Assembly: GCA_016217545.1 (NCBI GenBank)
Contig: JACRHT010000003.1
Location: 169,501-233,500 of the forward strand
Source of the DNA: Opitutia bacterium
Lineage (GTDB): Bacteria; Verrucomicrobiota; Verrucomicrobiia; Opitutales; Opitutaceae
Reading direction: 5' to 3'
Length of the DNA: 64,000 nt
In this document: one piece after another, positions 16,065-25,556 of the stretch
Layout: each line of letters begins with the position of its first letter
Numbering within the stretch: the first letter of the stretch is position 1
Notes under the pieces: generated by a model
What the model was told of the DNA's origin: nothing
The model's input: only the letters and a program-made list of their open reading frames with translations
Databases searched by the model: none
Made by a program: the position numbers and the translations under genes

Positions 16065-18359
16065 TCAGCGTTTCGGCGTGAGCACCTTCTCGCGCGCGAC
16101 GAGATAAAGGAACACGCAGAGCAGCGCGAACGGGATCATCGCGAGCGCGTCCGCGTTTTCGCCGCCGTAGAACGGATTGTGCGCCAGCGACCACGCCGTG
16201 ATCGACGCGTCGAAATCGCTCGTGACACCGGCGAAGAACGCGATGGCGATGCCCGCGATGGCGCCGCCGGCGATGTAGCCGGATGCGAGCAGCACGCCGG
16301 GGCTCTTGTCGCTCTCGGCGGCGAATTGCTCCTCGCTAAGATTCGCGTAGGCGGGCTTCTGCCGGACGCGGCGATCGACCAGCCAGCGGATGAAGCCGCC
16401 GATGAGAATCGGCGACGACGCGGAGAGCGGCAGATAAACGCCAACCGCGAACGCCAGCGCCGGCACGAAGCTCATCTGGAGCACGACCGCGATCATCACG
16501 CCGAACAACACGAGCGCCCACGGCAGCTGCTGGTCGAGAATGCCCTTGATGATGTAGGAAACGAGCCGTGCCTGCGGGGCGGCGAACTTCTGCACTGTCG
16601 TGCCGTCCGGCCGCTCGTTGTAGGCGCCATTGATGCCGGGATCGACGAACCACACGGCCTCGCCGCGCTCGTTGACGAGGTATTTGCCCGCTGGGCCGCC
16701 CGCGGCGTCGGGCTTTTGCCAGACGAGATAGCTGCCAGCATCGGTGCGCGCCTGCGGGCCGACGAGTGACTCATGACGCGCGCCAGCGAGCGCGGCTTGC
16801 TCAACGTGCACGCCGGCCGGTGCGACTTTCGCGACGGGAACGTAGACGGTCGCCGAGTCGTTCAGGCGAAGCAGGATCGGCCCGAGCAGCACCGCCGACG
16901 AAAACGCGCCGACGAGAATCGCGAGCTGTTGCAGGCGCGGCGTGCCGCCGAGCAGGAAGCCCGTTTTCAAGTCCTGCGAGGTCGTGCCGCCGTTTGACGA
17001 AGCGATGCACACGATCGCGCCGATCGAGAGCGCGGTGACGTAATAGGTGCCGCCGTTCCAGCCGATGAGCAGGAAGATCAGGCACACGAACAGCAGCGTG
17101 GCCACCGTCATGCCCGAGATGGGATTGGACGAGGAGCCGATCTCGCCGGTCAGCCGCGACGAGACGGTCACGAAGAGAAACCCGAACACCACGATCAGCA
17201 GCGCGCCGAGGAGATTCATCTGCAGCGGCCGCGCGAGCACGATCAGCGCGAGCAGCACGACGATGCCGATGCCGATAAACTTCGGCGAGAGATCGAGGTC
17301 CGTGCGCGGCACCTTTTCACCGGCAGCGCGGTCGCCGCGCGCGAGGCCGACGTCGCGCAGGCCCGCCACGAAGCTGTGCCAAATCGTCGGCAGCGCCTGG
17401 ATGAGGCTGATGATGCCGCCCGCGGTCACCGCGCCGGCGCCGATGTAGAGGATGTAGGCGCGGCGAATCGCGTAGGGATCCATCTCCGCGATCGGCACCG
17501 TGCCGGGCGCGATTGGCGTGGGCACGCCTTCGCCGAAGAAGCGGATCAGCGGAATCAGCACGAGGAACGACAGCGCGCCGCCGCCGCACATGATCGCCGC
17601 GATGCGCGGACCGATCACGTAGCCGACGCCGACGAGCTCCGGCGAAATCTCCGCGCCGACCGAGCCGCCCTTGAGCGGCGCGCCGAAGACTTTTTCCGGG
17701 ATGTCCTTCCAGCCCTTGAACGCCGCCATCACGGTCTTGTAGAGCAGGCCAATCACGAAGCCGCCGAAGACCACCTTCGCGCCGGGCGACTTGCCGAGGC
17801 CGGCCGCCTCGGCGGCGGCCATTTCGGCTTTGGCCGAGGGAGAAGCCGCGGCGCGAGAAACATCGTCGACGCCGGCCTTCAACACCGCCGCGCACGCCGT
17901 GCCCTCGGGGTATTTGAGAATGCCGTGTTCCTTCACGATCAGCGCGCGGCGCAGCGGGATCATCATCAGGATGCCGAGCAGGCCGCCGAGGATCGCCACG
18001 AGCATCACGCGCGTGAGCTCGAGATCGAAGCCGAGGATCATGATCGCCGGCATCGTCGCGCCGACGCCGAAGGCGAGCGATTCGCCCGCGGAGCCGGCGG
18101 TCTGCGTGATGTTGTGCTCGAGGATCGTCGCGTCGCGCACGCCAAGTTTCGAGAGACCACGGAAGAGTGTGAGCGAAATCACGGCGACCGGGATCGACGC
18201 GCTCACGGTCAGACCGACCTTGAGGACGAGGTAGAGCGACGAGGCGCCGAAGATGACGCCGAGCACGGCGCCCGTCAGCACGGCGCGCCAGGTGAACTCC
18301 GGCAGTTGAACGGACGCGGGAATGAACGGCTCGAACTTCGGCGAGTTGTTTTGCGACAT
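16065..18359 (-). CDS. OPT-family oligopeptide/metal-chelate transporter
   Basis: The protein is 764 aa starting at ATG 18359 (MSQNNSPKFEPFIP). Upstream in-frame codons run through a REP element and are not coding. About 15 hydrophobic segments are visible. Family motifs include the N-terminal FTWRAVLTGAVLGVIFGASSLY, then EHNITQTAGSAGESLAFG, YPEGTACAAVLKAG and SSNGGTTSQDLKTGFLLGGTPR, the last being the hallmark of prokaryotic OPT members. An extra soluble insert lies around residues 505-585. Such proteins are symporters of small peptides or metal chelates in the inner membrane. It is followed at its 3' side by the convergent two-component locus and preceded by the M13 peptidase gene on the same strand. 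The terminator at 18534-18564 separates them, so it is transcribed alone. Confidence 0.92.
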   Translation of the reverse strand: MSQNNSPKFEPFIPASVQLPEFTWRAVLTGAVLGVIFGASSLYLVLKVGLTVSASIPVAVISLTLFRGLSKLGVRDATILEHNITQTAGSAGESLAFGVGATMPAIMILGFDLELTRVMLVAILGGLLGILMMIPLRRALIVKEHGILKYPEGTACAAVLKAGVDDVSRAAASPSAKAEMAAAEAAGLGKSPGAKVVFGGFVIGLLYKTVMAAFKGWKDIPEKVFGAPLKGGSVGAEISPELVGVGYVIGPRIAAIMCGGGALSFLVLIPLIRFFGEGVPTPIAPGTVPIAEMDPYAIRRAYILYIGAGAVTAGGIISLIQALPTIWHSFVAGLRDVGLARGDRAAGEKVPRTDLDLSPKFIGIGIVVLLALIVLARPLQMNLLGALLIVVFGFLFVTVSSRLTGEIGSSSNPISGMTVATLLFVCLIFLLIGWNGGTYYVTALSIGAIVCIASSNGGTTSQDLKTGFLLGGTPRLQQLAILVGAFSSAVLLGPILLRLNDSATVYVPVAKVAPAGVHVEQAALAGARHESLVGPQARTDAGSYLVWQKPDAAGGPAGKYLVNERGEAVWFVDPGINGAYNERPDGTTVQKFAAPQARLVSYIIKGILDQQLPWALVLFGVMIAVVLQMSFVPALAFAVGVYLPLSASSPILIGGFIRWLVDRRVRQKPAYANLSEEQFAAESDKSPGVLLASGYIAGGAIAGIAIAFFAGVTSDFDASITAWSLAHNPFYGGENADALAMIPFALLCVFLYLVAREKVLTPKR

Positions 18360-18437
18360 GGAGGGTAAAAAACGGCCGCGAGCGTGCGCACCGCACGGCG
18401 CACGCGCAATGGCGGAGTTGAGCTCGTGCCGCTCCGT

Positions 18438-18514
18438 GGAGGGCGCGCGTCCTCGCGCGCCGCGAGCGTTGTTTTGCTTTCGCGATCTGCGGCCCGCGGG
18501 GACGCGGGCCCTCC
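18438..18514. repeat. REP-like inverted pair, GGAG-tagged
   Basis: GGAG (18438-18441) is followed by a perfect 8-bp hairpin (18442-18449 with 18454-18461, loop TCCT). A second perfect 8-bp hairpin follows (18491-18498 with 18503-18510, loop GGGA), then CTCC (18511-18514). The two tags and loops are exact inverse complements while the stems differ, a pattern of compensated stem change. The same subfamily recurs at 25443-25556. Confidence 0.85.
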
Positions 18515-18533
18515 GGGCTGAATCGTGCCGACA

Positions 18534-18564
18534 ACAAAAAAGGCGCCGCCCGGGTGGCGGCGCC
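18534..18564 (-). terminator. rho-independent terminator of the M13 peptidase gene
   Basis: A perfect 9-bp stem (18542-18550 with 18556-18564, loop CGGGT) is followed on the minus strand by six T (complement of 18536-18541). It lies 27 bases past the M13 stop. Confidence 0.9.
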
Positions 18565-18591
18565 AATGTTCCTATTGAGCAACCAACGCGC

Positions 18592-20622
18592 TCACCAGAT
18601 CGTCACGCGCGCGTCGCCGGAGCGGCGCATCGGCGCGCCCTCGGGAACGCCGAACGCGGTCCAGAACTCCTCGAGATTCGAGAGCGGACCGTTCACGCGC
18701 CAGACGCCCGGCGAGTGCGGGTCGACGTTCACGCGGCGGCGCTGTTCCTCGGGACGCTGGAGATCGCGCCAGATGTTGGCGTAGCTGAGGAAGAATCGCT
18801 GCTCGGGCGTCCAACCGTCGATCTTGTCACGCGGCTGGCCTTCGAGCGCCTTCTGCAGCGCGGCGTAGGCGACCTTGATGCCGCCGAGGTCGGCGATGTT
18901 CTCGCCCTGGGTGAGTTCACCTTTCAGGTGGAGCGTGCCGTCGAGCACGGTGTAGCCGTTGAACTGCTCGACGACTTTCGCGGCGCGCTTGTTGAACTCC
19001 TCGCCGGATTCCTTCGACCACCAGTCGACCAGATTGCCGGCAAAGTCGTAACGACGGCCGGAGTCGTCGAAGCCGTGCGTCATCTCGTGGCCGATGACGG
19101 TGCCGATGCCGCCGTAGTTGGAAGCGTCGTCGGCCTTCGGATCGAAGAACGGCGGCTGAAGGATGCCGGCCGGGAAGGTGATCGAGTTCGCCTGCGGACT
19201 GTAGGAAGCGTTCACGGTGGGCGGCGTCATGCCCCACTCCGTCTTGTCGGTCGGCCGGCCGAGGCGTGCGATGTTGCGCCGCTGCTCGTATTGGGCGATG
19301 CGGAGCTGGTTGAGCACGTAGGAGCTGCGGTCGAGGTGCAGCGCGCTGTAGTCCTGCCACTTGTCGGGATAACCCATCTTGACGGAAAACGCGGCGAGCT
19401 TCGCCAGCGCCTTTTCCTTCGTGGCGGCGTCCATCCACTCGAGCGCGCGGATGCGATCGCCGAGGGAGGCGCGGAGATCTTCGACGAGCTTGAGCACGCG
19501 GGCCTTCGCCTCGGGCGGGAAATACTCGGCGACGTAGAGCTGGCCCAGCGCCTCGCCGAGCGCGTTGTCGGTCGCGCTGACGATGCGGCGCCAGCGCGGC
19601 TTGCGCTCCTTCACGCCGGCGATGACGCCGCTGTAGAAATTGAAATTCTCCTCCTCGAACACGGTGCCAAGCGAGGTCGAGAAATTCGACAGCAAACGCC
19701 AGCGCAGGTAGGCCTGCCAGTCGGCGGCGGGCGCTTCCTGCACGAGCTTCGCGAAGCCGGCGAAGAACTTCGGGTGCGCGAGATTCAGGTCCTTGAACTC
19801 GCCGAGTCCGAGCGTCGTGAAGTAGCCGGACCAGTCGAGTCCCGGCGCCTTCGTGGCGAGATCGGCGACGGCGATCTTGTTGTAGCTCGCGTAGGGATTG
19901 CGCAACGCGGCGCGCGGGAGCGAGACTTCGGCGAGCGCCGTCTCGATGCGCAGCGCGCCGGCGGCGCCAGCTTGCGCGGCGGTCGCGTCCCACCCGGAGA
20001 GCTCGAGCATCTTCGCGATGTGCGCGACGTATTGCTCGCGGATTTTCTGCGAGCGCTCGTCGGTGTTGAGGTAGTAGTCGCGATCGGTGTCGCGTCCGCC
20101 GCCCGGCAGGCCGAGGCCGCCCTGGCGCATTTGGAAGATCTGCGTGTTGCTGTCCTTCGCATCGGGGCCGACGCCGGCACCGAAGCCCACACGGATGCCT
20201 TGGGCGTGAAGCGCACCGAGCGTGGCGAAGACCTCCGCCGGTGTGTGCGCAGCCGCGACGCGATCGAGCAGCGGCTGCAGCGGTTTGATGCCGGTGGCGT
20301 TGATGGCGGCCTCATCCATGCCGCTGGCGTAGTAGTCGCCGACGAGCTGCTCGATCGCGGTGCCCGATTTGCCCTTGGCGGCGGCACGCTCGGCGAGCTG
20401 GCGCAGCGCTTCCATGTTGCGCTCGGCCAGGATCGTGAAGGTGTGCCAGCGCGCCTGGTCGGCGGGAATGGCGGTGTTCTTCAACCACGTGCCGTTCACG
20501 AATCGGTAGAAGTCGTCCTGCGGCTTCACCGATTGGTCGAAGTTGGCGGGAGTGATCTCCGCGCGAGCAACGAGTCCGAGTGCGCACACCCAGACAAGCG
20601 AGAGGGTTTTCAGGGAACGCAT
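18592..20622 (-). CDS. M13-family zinc metallopeptidase (neprilysin/PepO-like)
   Basis: The protein is 676 aa from ATG 20622, with a signal peptide (MRSLKTLSLVWVCALGLVARA). It covers the whole M13 fold: the N-terminal PQDDFYRFVNGTWL, NPYASYNKI in the middle, NASYSPQANSITFPAGILQPPFFD, the zinc motif VIGHEMTHGFDD (HExxH near residue 511), GENIADLGGIKVAYAAL with the third ligand Glu near 570, and the C-terminal VNVDPHSPGVWRVNGPLSN. It is most likely a periplasmic or lipid-anchored oligopeptidase. Length is normal for bacterial members. It stands alone, with its own terminator. Confidence 0.95.
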   Translation of the reverse strand: MRSLKTLSLVWVCALGLVARAEITPANFDQSVKPQDDFYRFVNGTWLKNTAIPADQARWHTFTILAERNMEALRQLAERAAAKGKSGTAIEQLVGDYYASGMDEAAINATGIKPLQPLLDRVAAAHTPAEVFATLGALHAQGIRVGFGAGVGPDAKDSNTQIFQMRQGGLGLPGGGRDTDRDYYLNTDERSQKIREQYVAHIAKMLELSGWDATAAQAGAAGALRIETALAEVSLPRAALRNPYASYNKIAVADLATKAPGLDWSGYFTTLGLGEFKDLNLAHPKFFAGFAKLVQEAPAADWQAYLRWRLLSNFSTSLGTVFEEENFNFYSGVIAGVKERKPRWRRIVSATDNALGEALGQLYVAEYFPPEAKARVLKLVEDLRASLGDRIRALEWMDAATKEKALAKLAAFSVKMGYPDKWQDYSALHLDRSSYVLNQLRIAQYEQRRNIARLGRPTDKTEWGMTPPTVNASYSPQANSITFPAGILQPPFFDPKADDASNYGGIGTVIGHEMTHGFDDSGRRYDFAGNLVDWWSKESGEEFNKRAAKVVEQFNGYTVLDGTLHLKGELTQGENIADLGGIKVAYAALQKALEGQPRDKIDGWTPEQRFFLSYANIWRDLQRPEEQRRRVNVDPHSPGVWRVNGPLSNLEEFWTAFGVPEGAPMRRSGDARVTIW

Positions 20623-20780
20623 GGCGGCAACCTCTCCCGCTCCGCCGACCGGCGCAACGCGGAATCGACCAACGTGGCGACCGGAGCGATGACGCGGCCG
20701 GGGCGTCGGCGTCCACCTCTTCCTTTCGCCGGCGCGAGGAAATTCACAGCGGGCCCACCGGTCCCGCCGACTCCGAATTC

Positions 20781-21737
20781 TCAGCGCTTTCGCTTCGCCG
20801 TCTTGCGAGCGGCGAGGCGATGGCGGATCAGCCAATAGAGCATCTCCATGCGCGGCACGGCGGCGCCGACGGCTTTCGCGCGCCGCACGGGTTCGCCCCA
20901 GATTTCCTCGATCTCCAGCTCCTTGCCGTCGTCGAAATCAATCAGGCTCGAAGGCCGATAGCCGCCCATCTTTGCGGTGCGCTCGAACTGCAGGTCGACG
21001 AACGAGCGCGGGATTTCGTGGCCGAACTTCGCGGCCGTGTCCACGACCTCCTCCATCACGCGCCGAGCGAGCATGCGGAGACCGTCGTCGGCCATGATGA
21101 CATCAGTCGTGACGCCGCCCGCCGCGATGGCGATGCCGTTGAAGGGGACGTTCCAGACCAGCTTGCGCCAGCGCATCTCCTCGAGGTTGTCCTGCGCCTC
21201 GCATTTGACGCCAGCGCGGCTGAACAGCGACGCCACGGCGTGGGTGCGCTCGCCGGCGGGCTTGCCGAACTTGCCGATCGTCATCACGCCAGGGAAACGG
21301 CACTCGACAACGCCCGGCCCTGTGCGCTCGGCGGCGATGTAGCACAGCGCGCCGATCACGCGATCCGGGCCGGCGATCTCGGCCACCGGCTCCTCGACGC
21401 CGAGTCCGTTTTGCAGCGTGAGCACGAGCGTCGACGGTCCGAGCAACGGCGGCAGCAGCTTCTTCAGCGCGTCGTTCGACGTGGCCTTGAGCGCGACGAT
21501 CACGAGATCGCAGGCGCCGATCTCCTCGGTGGAGCCGTAGACCTGAACCTTCTTGAGATGGAATTTCTCGGTCGGCGTCTTGATGCGCATGCCGCGCGCG
21601 AGCACGGCGGCGCGACCGGTGCGGACGAGGAAATGCACGTCGTGTCCCGCGCGCGCGAGGGAGGCGCCGTAGTAGGTGCCGAGGGCTCCGCTACCCACGA
21701 TGGCGACGCGAGGTTTCGAGGGAAATGGGGCGTTCAC
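20781..21737 (-). CDS. panE: 2-dehydropantoate 2-reductase (ketopantoate reductase)
   Basis: This is a 318-aa NADPH-dependent enzyme making pantoate, with the dinucleotide motif VAIVGSGALGTYYGASLARAGHDV at the N-terminus. It also has LTLQNGLGVEEPVAEIAGPDRVIGAL, the catalytic region MRWRKLVWNVPFNGIA, and the C-terminal IDFDDGKELEIEEIWGEPVRRAKA. I chose the GTG at 21737 (reads NAPFPSKPRVAIVG); an ATG 18 codons further upstream would add a Cys/Phe-rich extension with no family support. The next gene upstream is panC on the same strand, so two pantothenate steps are neighbours. The 405-base gap makes one transcript uncertain. Several PanE-like paralogues act on other 2-oxo acids, but the context favours PanE. 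Confidence 0.87.
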   Translation of the reverse strand: MNAPFPSKPRVAIVGSGALGTYYGASLARAGHDVHFLVRTGRAAVLARGMRIKTPTEKFHLKKVQVYGSTEEIGACDLVIVALKATSNDALKKLLPPLLGPSTLVLTLQNGLGVEEPVAEIAGPDRVIGALCYIAAERTGPGVVECRFPGVMTIGKFGKPAGERTHAVASLFSRAGVKCEAQDNLEEMRWRKLVWNVPFNGIAIAAGGVTTDVIMADDGLRMLARRVMEEVVDTAAKFGHEIPRSFVDLQFERTAKMGGYRPSSLIDFDDGKELEIEEIWGEPVRRAKAVGAAVPRMEMLYWLIRHRLAARKTAKRKR

Positions 21738-22142
21738 GCGGGTAAAACACACAGGCTGCGCCGAAAAGTTCAACACCGCTCTCCGGCGCATCCCGGGGAC
21801 TTTTTCGCCATTTCCTCACAGCCCGCGGCGCGTCCCGGCGCGGCGCAGAAAGACGCCCCGAATCGGGGAAGTCCCCGCGACACCGCTTGGCGGAAATTCC
21901 GGGAGAATTGCCCGGCGGCACAGGCGGCACGCTTGCTCAGCCGCCGCGTCGAGAACGAGCCATCGCTGCGCCGCAGGCGGTTACCCAAGCCTCGGCGGCC
22001 GAGCAGCCCGGCCCGCGCTATGCACTTTCGCCGGCACCCGACCCCCGCAATTTCGCGGGCCTGCGACGGCATTTCCCTCGGCCGCGCGCGGCATTTCGCG
22101 CGTCTGCCGACAAGTTATTCACAGACGCTCCGCAGCGCCGTT
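21738..22142. other. gene-free stretch between panC and panE
   Basis: These 405 bases lie between the panC stop and the panE start, both on the minus strand. They hold short imperfect GC-rich inverted repeats (for example GGGGA...TCCCC near 21860). One TTATTCACA at 22115-22123 is near the DnaA-box consensus but single. I see no tagged REP hairpin, no gene and no obvious terminator. Confidence 0.4.
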
Positions 22143-22985
22143 TCAGAGCGGCATGTTGTCCGTCAGGCGGACCTCATCGACCCAGAACGCCACGGACATC
22201 AGCGACACTCCGGGCACGACCTCCCGCATCGGATCCATCGTCTCACGGTTCACGACCGCGATGTAGATGACGCGCAGCCGGCGCTTCGCGGCCATGATGT
22301 GCGTGGCCTCGGCCACGACGCGATCCGCGCTGCGCACACCGGAATCGACCATCTCCTTCGCGCGCTTGAGCGCCTGAAAAACCGCCAGCGCCTCGTCGCG
22401 CTGGGTCGGCGTCAGGTAGCTGTTGCGCGCGCTCACCGCGAGTCCGTCCGCATCGCGCACGGTCGGCGCGGTCAACACCTCCACCGGCAGCGCGAGATCG
22501 GCGAGAGCCTTCCGCACCACGGCGACCTGCTGGAAATCCTTTTCACCCATCACGAGCGCATCGGGCTGCACGACGTTGAGCAGCTTCAACCAGCAGGTGA
22601 GCACGCCGCGGAACAACGCCGGGCGCGACACGCCGCACAGCGGCTTGCTGACGCGCTCCTCCGTCACGGCCAGCGAGAAGCTCTTGGGAAACATCTCCTC
22701 GACCGCCGGCGCGAAAAAGACGTCGGCGCCCTCGCGCTCGCACAGCGCCGCGTCGGCGGCCGGATTGCGCGGGTATTTCGCGAGGTCCTCGTTGGCGCCG
22801 AACTGCAACGGGTTCACGAAGACGGACACGACGACCGCGAACCCACGTTCGCGGGCCAGCCGGACGAGGCTGACATGTCCAGCGTGCAACGCGCCGAGCG
22901 TGGGAATGAGCGCAAGCCGGCGCCCCGAGGCGCGCAACTCCGCGGCGCTGGCCCGCATCGCCGTGAGAGAGTCGATTTTTTGCAT
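22143..22985 (-). CDS. panC: pantothenate synthetase (pantoate-beta-alanine ligase)
   Basis: This 280-aa enzyme joins pantoate and beta-alanine with ATP. Signature motifs are PTLGALHAGHVSLV near residue 29 (usual form PTMGALHEGH), VSVFVNPLQFG near 54, the KYPRN segment, the GVLTCWLKLLNVVQPD helix, the EKDFQQVAVVRK loop and the VSARNSYL motif. Length is normal. It diverges from dapD, with 136 bases between starts, so their promoters share that gap. The next gene on the same strand is panE. Confidence 0.96.
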   Translation of the reverse strand: MQKIDSLTAMRASAAELRASGRRLALIPTLGALHAGHVSLVRLARERGFAVVVSVFVNPLQFGANEDLAKYPRNPAADAALCEREGADVFFAPAVEEMFPKSFSLAVTEERVSKPLCGVSRPALFRGVLTCWLKLLNVVQPDALVMGEKDFQQVAVVRKALADLALPVEVLTAPTVRDADGLAVSARNSYLTPTQRDEALAVFQALKRAKEMVDSGVRSADRVVAEATHIMAAKRRLRVIYIAVVNRETMDPMREVVPGVSLMSVAFWVDEVRLTDNMPL

Positions 22986-23121
22986 GACCGGGAAGGAACT
23001 TGAACTAACCCCTCCCCGGGCGCTTTATCAAGCCTCCTCGCCTCGGCCGCGCCGTCAGCGAGTCCGCCGTGGCACCTCGCGTCGCGGCGACCCTGTCCGA
23101 TAATTCACCCGCGCTTTACGC

Positions 23122-23976
23122 ATGTCCCCCACGCCCGATTTCGCCGCCCTCCGCACGCAGACCGAGCAGCTCTTCGCCGCCGGCCCCGGCGCCGACAAGG
23201 CCGCCGCCCGCGCGCTCTGGTCCGAAGTCCGCTCCGCGCTGAACGCCGGCGCGGTCCGCTCCGCCGAGCCGGACCCGTCTTCGCCGACCGGCTGGAAGGT
23301 CAACACGTGGGTCAAACAGGCCATCCTCCTCGGCCTGCGCCACGGTGACATGGCCGACGTGAGCGGCGCGTTCCCCTTCTACGACAAGGACACCCTGCCC
23401 GTCCGCCGCCCCGGCCTCGCCGCCGGCGTGCGCATCGTCCCCGGCGGCTCCTCCATCCGCGAGGGCGCCTACATCGCGCGCGGCGTCATCTGCATGCCGC
23501 CGATGTATATCAACCTCGGCGCCTACGTCGACGAAGGCACCATGGTCGACTCGCACGCCCTCGTCGGCTCGTGCGCCCAGATCGGCAAGCGCGTGCACCT
23601 CTCCGCCGCCGCCCAAATCGGCGGCGTCATCGAACCCGTCGGCGCGCTGCCCGTCATCATCGAGGACGACGTTCTCGTCGGCGGCAACACGGGCATCTAC
23701 GAGGGTGCCATCGTGAAAACCCGCGCGGTCATCGGCGCGGGCGTCGTGCTCACCGGCTCCACGCCGATCTACGATCTCGTCAACCAGACCATCATCGCAC
23801 CCGCCGCTGGCCAGCCGGTCGTTGTGCCGCCCGGCGCCGTCGTCGTGCCCGGTGCGCGCACCGTGAAACGCGCGCCCGGACCCGAGTGGGGCCTCTCCGT
23901 CGCCACGCCGGTCATCGTCAAATACCGCGACGAGAAGACCGACACCCGCACCGAACTCGAAAGCTGGATCCGATGA
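23122..23976 (+). CDS. dapD: tetrahydrodipicolinate N-succinyltransferase
   Basis: This 284-aa enzyme uses succinyl-CoA on 2,3,4,5-tetrahydropyridine-2,6-dicarboxylate, the first committed step of the succinylase branch to lysine and diaminopimelate. The N-terminal helical part (GWKVNTWVKQAILLGL) leads into a left-handed beta-helix of hexapeptide repeats (about 105-225). Typical sequences are VPGGSSIREGAYIARGVICMPP, INLGAYVDEGTMVDSHALVGSCAQIGK, GGVIEPVGALPVIIEDDVLVGGNTGIYEG and VIGAGVVLTGSTPIYD. Its stop overlaps the start of dapE by ATGA, so the two genes are translationally coupled. Confidence 0.96.
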   Translation: MSPTPDFAALRTQTEQLFAAGPGADKAAARALWSEVRSALNAGAVRSAEPDPSSPTGWKVNTWVKQAILLGLRHGDMADVSGAFPFYDKDTLPVRRPGLAAGVRIVPGGSSIREGAYIARGVICMPPMYINLGAYVDEGTMVDSHALVGSCAQIGKRVHLSAAAQIGGVIEPVGALPVIIEDDVLVGGNTGIYEGAIVKTRAVIGAGVVLTGSTPIYDLVNQTIIAPAAGQPVVVPPGAVVVPGARTVKRAPGPEWGLSVATPVIVKYRDEKTDTRTELESWIR

Positions 23977-24995
23977 GCGCCGCGACCCAATCCCCCGCCC
24001 CCTTCGACGCCGTCGCCTTCGCGCGCGGCCTGATGGACATCGATTCGACGACCGGCAAGGAAGCCGCCGTCGGCCGCAAGCTCGCCGCCGACCTCCGCGC
24101 CCTCGGCTGGCGCGTGCAGGAGCAACCGGTCTCCGGCGAACGCTTCAACATCCTCGCCACCGTCGGCGAGCCCAAGGTCACGTTCTCGACGCACTTCGAC
24201 TGCGTGCCGCCGTATTTCCCGAGCCGCGTCGAAGGCGACAAGCTCATGGGCCGCGGCGCGTGCGACGCCAAAGGCATCCTCGCCGCCCAGGTCGCCGCCG
24301 CCGAGCGCCTCCGTGCGCAGGGCGAGACGCGCGTCGCGCTGCTCTTCGTCGTCGGCGAGGAACGCGGCAGCGACGGCGCCAAGCGCGCGAACACGCTCCC
24401 GAACCAATCCAAGTTCCTCATCAACGGCGAACCCACCGACCTCCGCCTCGGCACGGCGACGCGCGGCGGCGTGCGTTTCCGGCTCCACGCCGACGGCCGC
24501 GCCGCCCACTCCGGTTATCCGGAGCTCGGCGAATCCGCGACCGAGAAGCTGCTCGATTGCCTCGAAATCCTGCGTCGGGCCGAGTGGCCCGACGATCCGG
24601 TGCTCGGCCGCACGCATTTCAACATCGGTCTGCTCAGCGGCGGCGTGGCGCCGAACGTCATCCCGCCGCACGCGCACGCGGAGCTGTTCTTCCGGACCGT
24701 GAGCGACGCCGACATTGTCCGCCGACGCGTGCAGGAACTCGTCGGCGCGCGCCTGCGCATCGAGGAGACCGCCTTCGTGCCGCTCGTGCGCCTGCACACC
24801 GTCGGCGGTTTCGAGCAGGCCGTGTTCTCCTACGCGACCGACGTGCCGTTCCTCGACAACTGGGGCACACCGCTGCTCTTCGGCCCGGGCTCGATCCACG
24901 TCGCGCACACCGACCACGAGTTTCTATCGATCGCCGAGCTCCACGCCGCCATCGACGGGAACGTCCGCATCGCGTCGGAACTACTCGCGCAATAA
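23973..24995 (+). CDS. dapE: M20-family deacylase, probably succinyl-diaminopimelate desuccinylase
   Basis: The 340-aa protein starts at ATG 23973, overlapping the dapD stop. Co-catalytic zinc motifs are in order: STHFDCVPP (His, Asp), GRGACDAKG (bridging Asp), VVGEERGSDGAK (catalytic Glu-Glu), GEPTDLRLG (Asp) and the C-terminal HVAHTDHEFLSIAELHAAI (His). A dimerisation-domain insert lies around 165-275 (GRAAHSGYPELGESATEKLLD). ArgE, DapE and related deacylases are hard to tell apart by sequence. The ATGA overlap with dapD makes DapE much the best reading: it removes succinate from N-succinyl-LL-diaminopimelate. Confidence 0.9.
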   Translation: MSAATQSPAPFDAVAFARGLMDIDSTTGKEAAVGRKLAADLRALGWRVQEQPVSGERFNILATVGEPKVTFSTHFDCVPPYFPSRVEGDKLMGRGACDAKGILAAQVAAAERLRAQGETRVALLFVVGEERGSDGAKRANTLPNQSKFLINGEPTDLRLGTATRGGVRFRLHADGRAAHSGYPELGESATEKLLDCLEILRRAEWPDDPVLGRTHFNIGLLSGGVAPNVIPPHAHAELFFRTVSDADIVRRRVQELVGARLRIEETAFVPLVRLHTVGGFEQAVFSYATDVPFLDNWGTPLLFGPGSIHVAHTDHEFLSIAELHAAIDGNVRIASELLAQ

Positions 24996-25028
24996 GCCGC
25001 AGGCCGGGCACTCGCGAGCGCGAGGCGC

Positions 25029-25331
25029 TTACTTCAGCAGCCGCTGGCTGGTCGCGTGCTCGTGCACCCAGAAGCGGTGCACCGTCAGCGGGCCGAGCCG
25101 CAGGTCGTAGCCCCACTCGGTGTCGACGATCGTCGGCGAACCGAACGCGCCGGCTTCCTTGATGCGGCTCCACGTCTCGTTCGCGAGGCAGCGGGCGTTG
25201 TGGAAGGCCGCCTCGACGTCGCGATACGAGCCGCGGTTCGTGGAGCGCTGCGTCGGCGTGCTGTCCGGTCCGGTTTCCAGGGAAAACTGGATCACGGTGA
25301 AAGTGGAGGGGGCGTCTCCGGACAGGGCCAT
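25029..25331 (-). CDS. small hypothetical protein (100 aa)
   Basis: The ATG at 25331 (MALSGDAPSTFTVIQFSLET) opens a 100-codon frame with mixed, protein-like composition. It includes aromatic and acidic motifs (SYRDVEAAFHNARCLANETW, then DTEWGYDLRLGPLTVHRFW). The frame stays open upstream but through Arg-rich codons and a REP hairpin, so the short form is preferred. No signal peptide or known domain is seen. It is convergent with dapE, with 33 bases between the stops. Confidence 0.6.
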   Translation of the reverse strand: MALSGDAPSTFTVIQFSLETGPDSTPTQRSTNRGSYRDVEAAFHNARCLANETWSRIKEAGAFGSPTIVDTEWGYDLRLGPLTVHRFWVHEHATSQRLLK

Positions 25332-25442
25332 GCCCGGACAGATAGCCGGCCGCGTGCCATCAGCCAGCCCAAAGTGCGTCCGCCTGGGATATCGAGGCAG
25401 GAAGCGCCCGTGATCGTCCCGCAGGCACGATGAGCCGTTCGC

Positions 25443-25556
25443 GGCTCGCCGGGAGGCGAGCCCTCCAGTCGCGCGCCGACAAACGAACGCTTGCTGGCGT
25501 GGCCCCGCGATTCGGGAAGCTCCGCGTATTGGGGAGGGCCCGCGTCCTCGCGGGCC
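25443..25556. repeat. two GGAG-type REP hairpins in outward orientation
   Basis: The left unit has arms 25443-25450 and 25455-25462, loop GGGA, then CTCC (a minus-strand REP). The right unit has GGAG 25533-25536, then arms 25537-25544 and 25549-25556, loop TCCT (a plus-strand REP). Stems are perfect 8-mers and the right stem equals the second stem of the 18438-18514 pair. They lie in the gene-free stretch 25332-25809, which also holds the GTAG pair at 25653-25731 and no gene. Confidence 0.8.

Noticed and set aside
22115..22123. DnaA box and possible origin of replication near TTATTCACA
   Set aside because: It is a single near-consensus site in GC-rich DNA without neighbouring boxes, an AT-rich unwinding region, or dnaA/dnaN genes.
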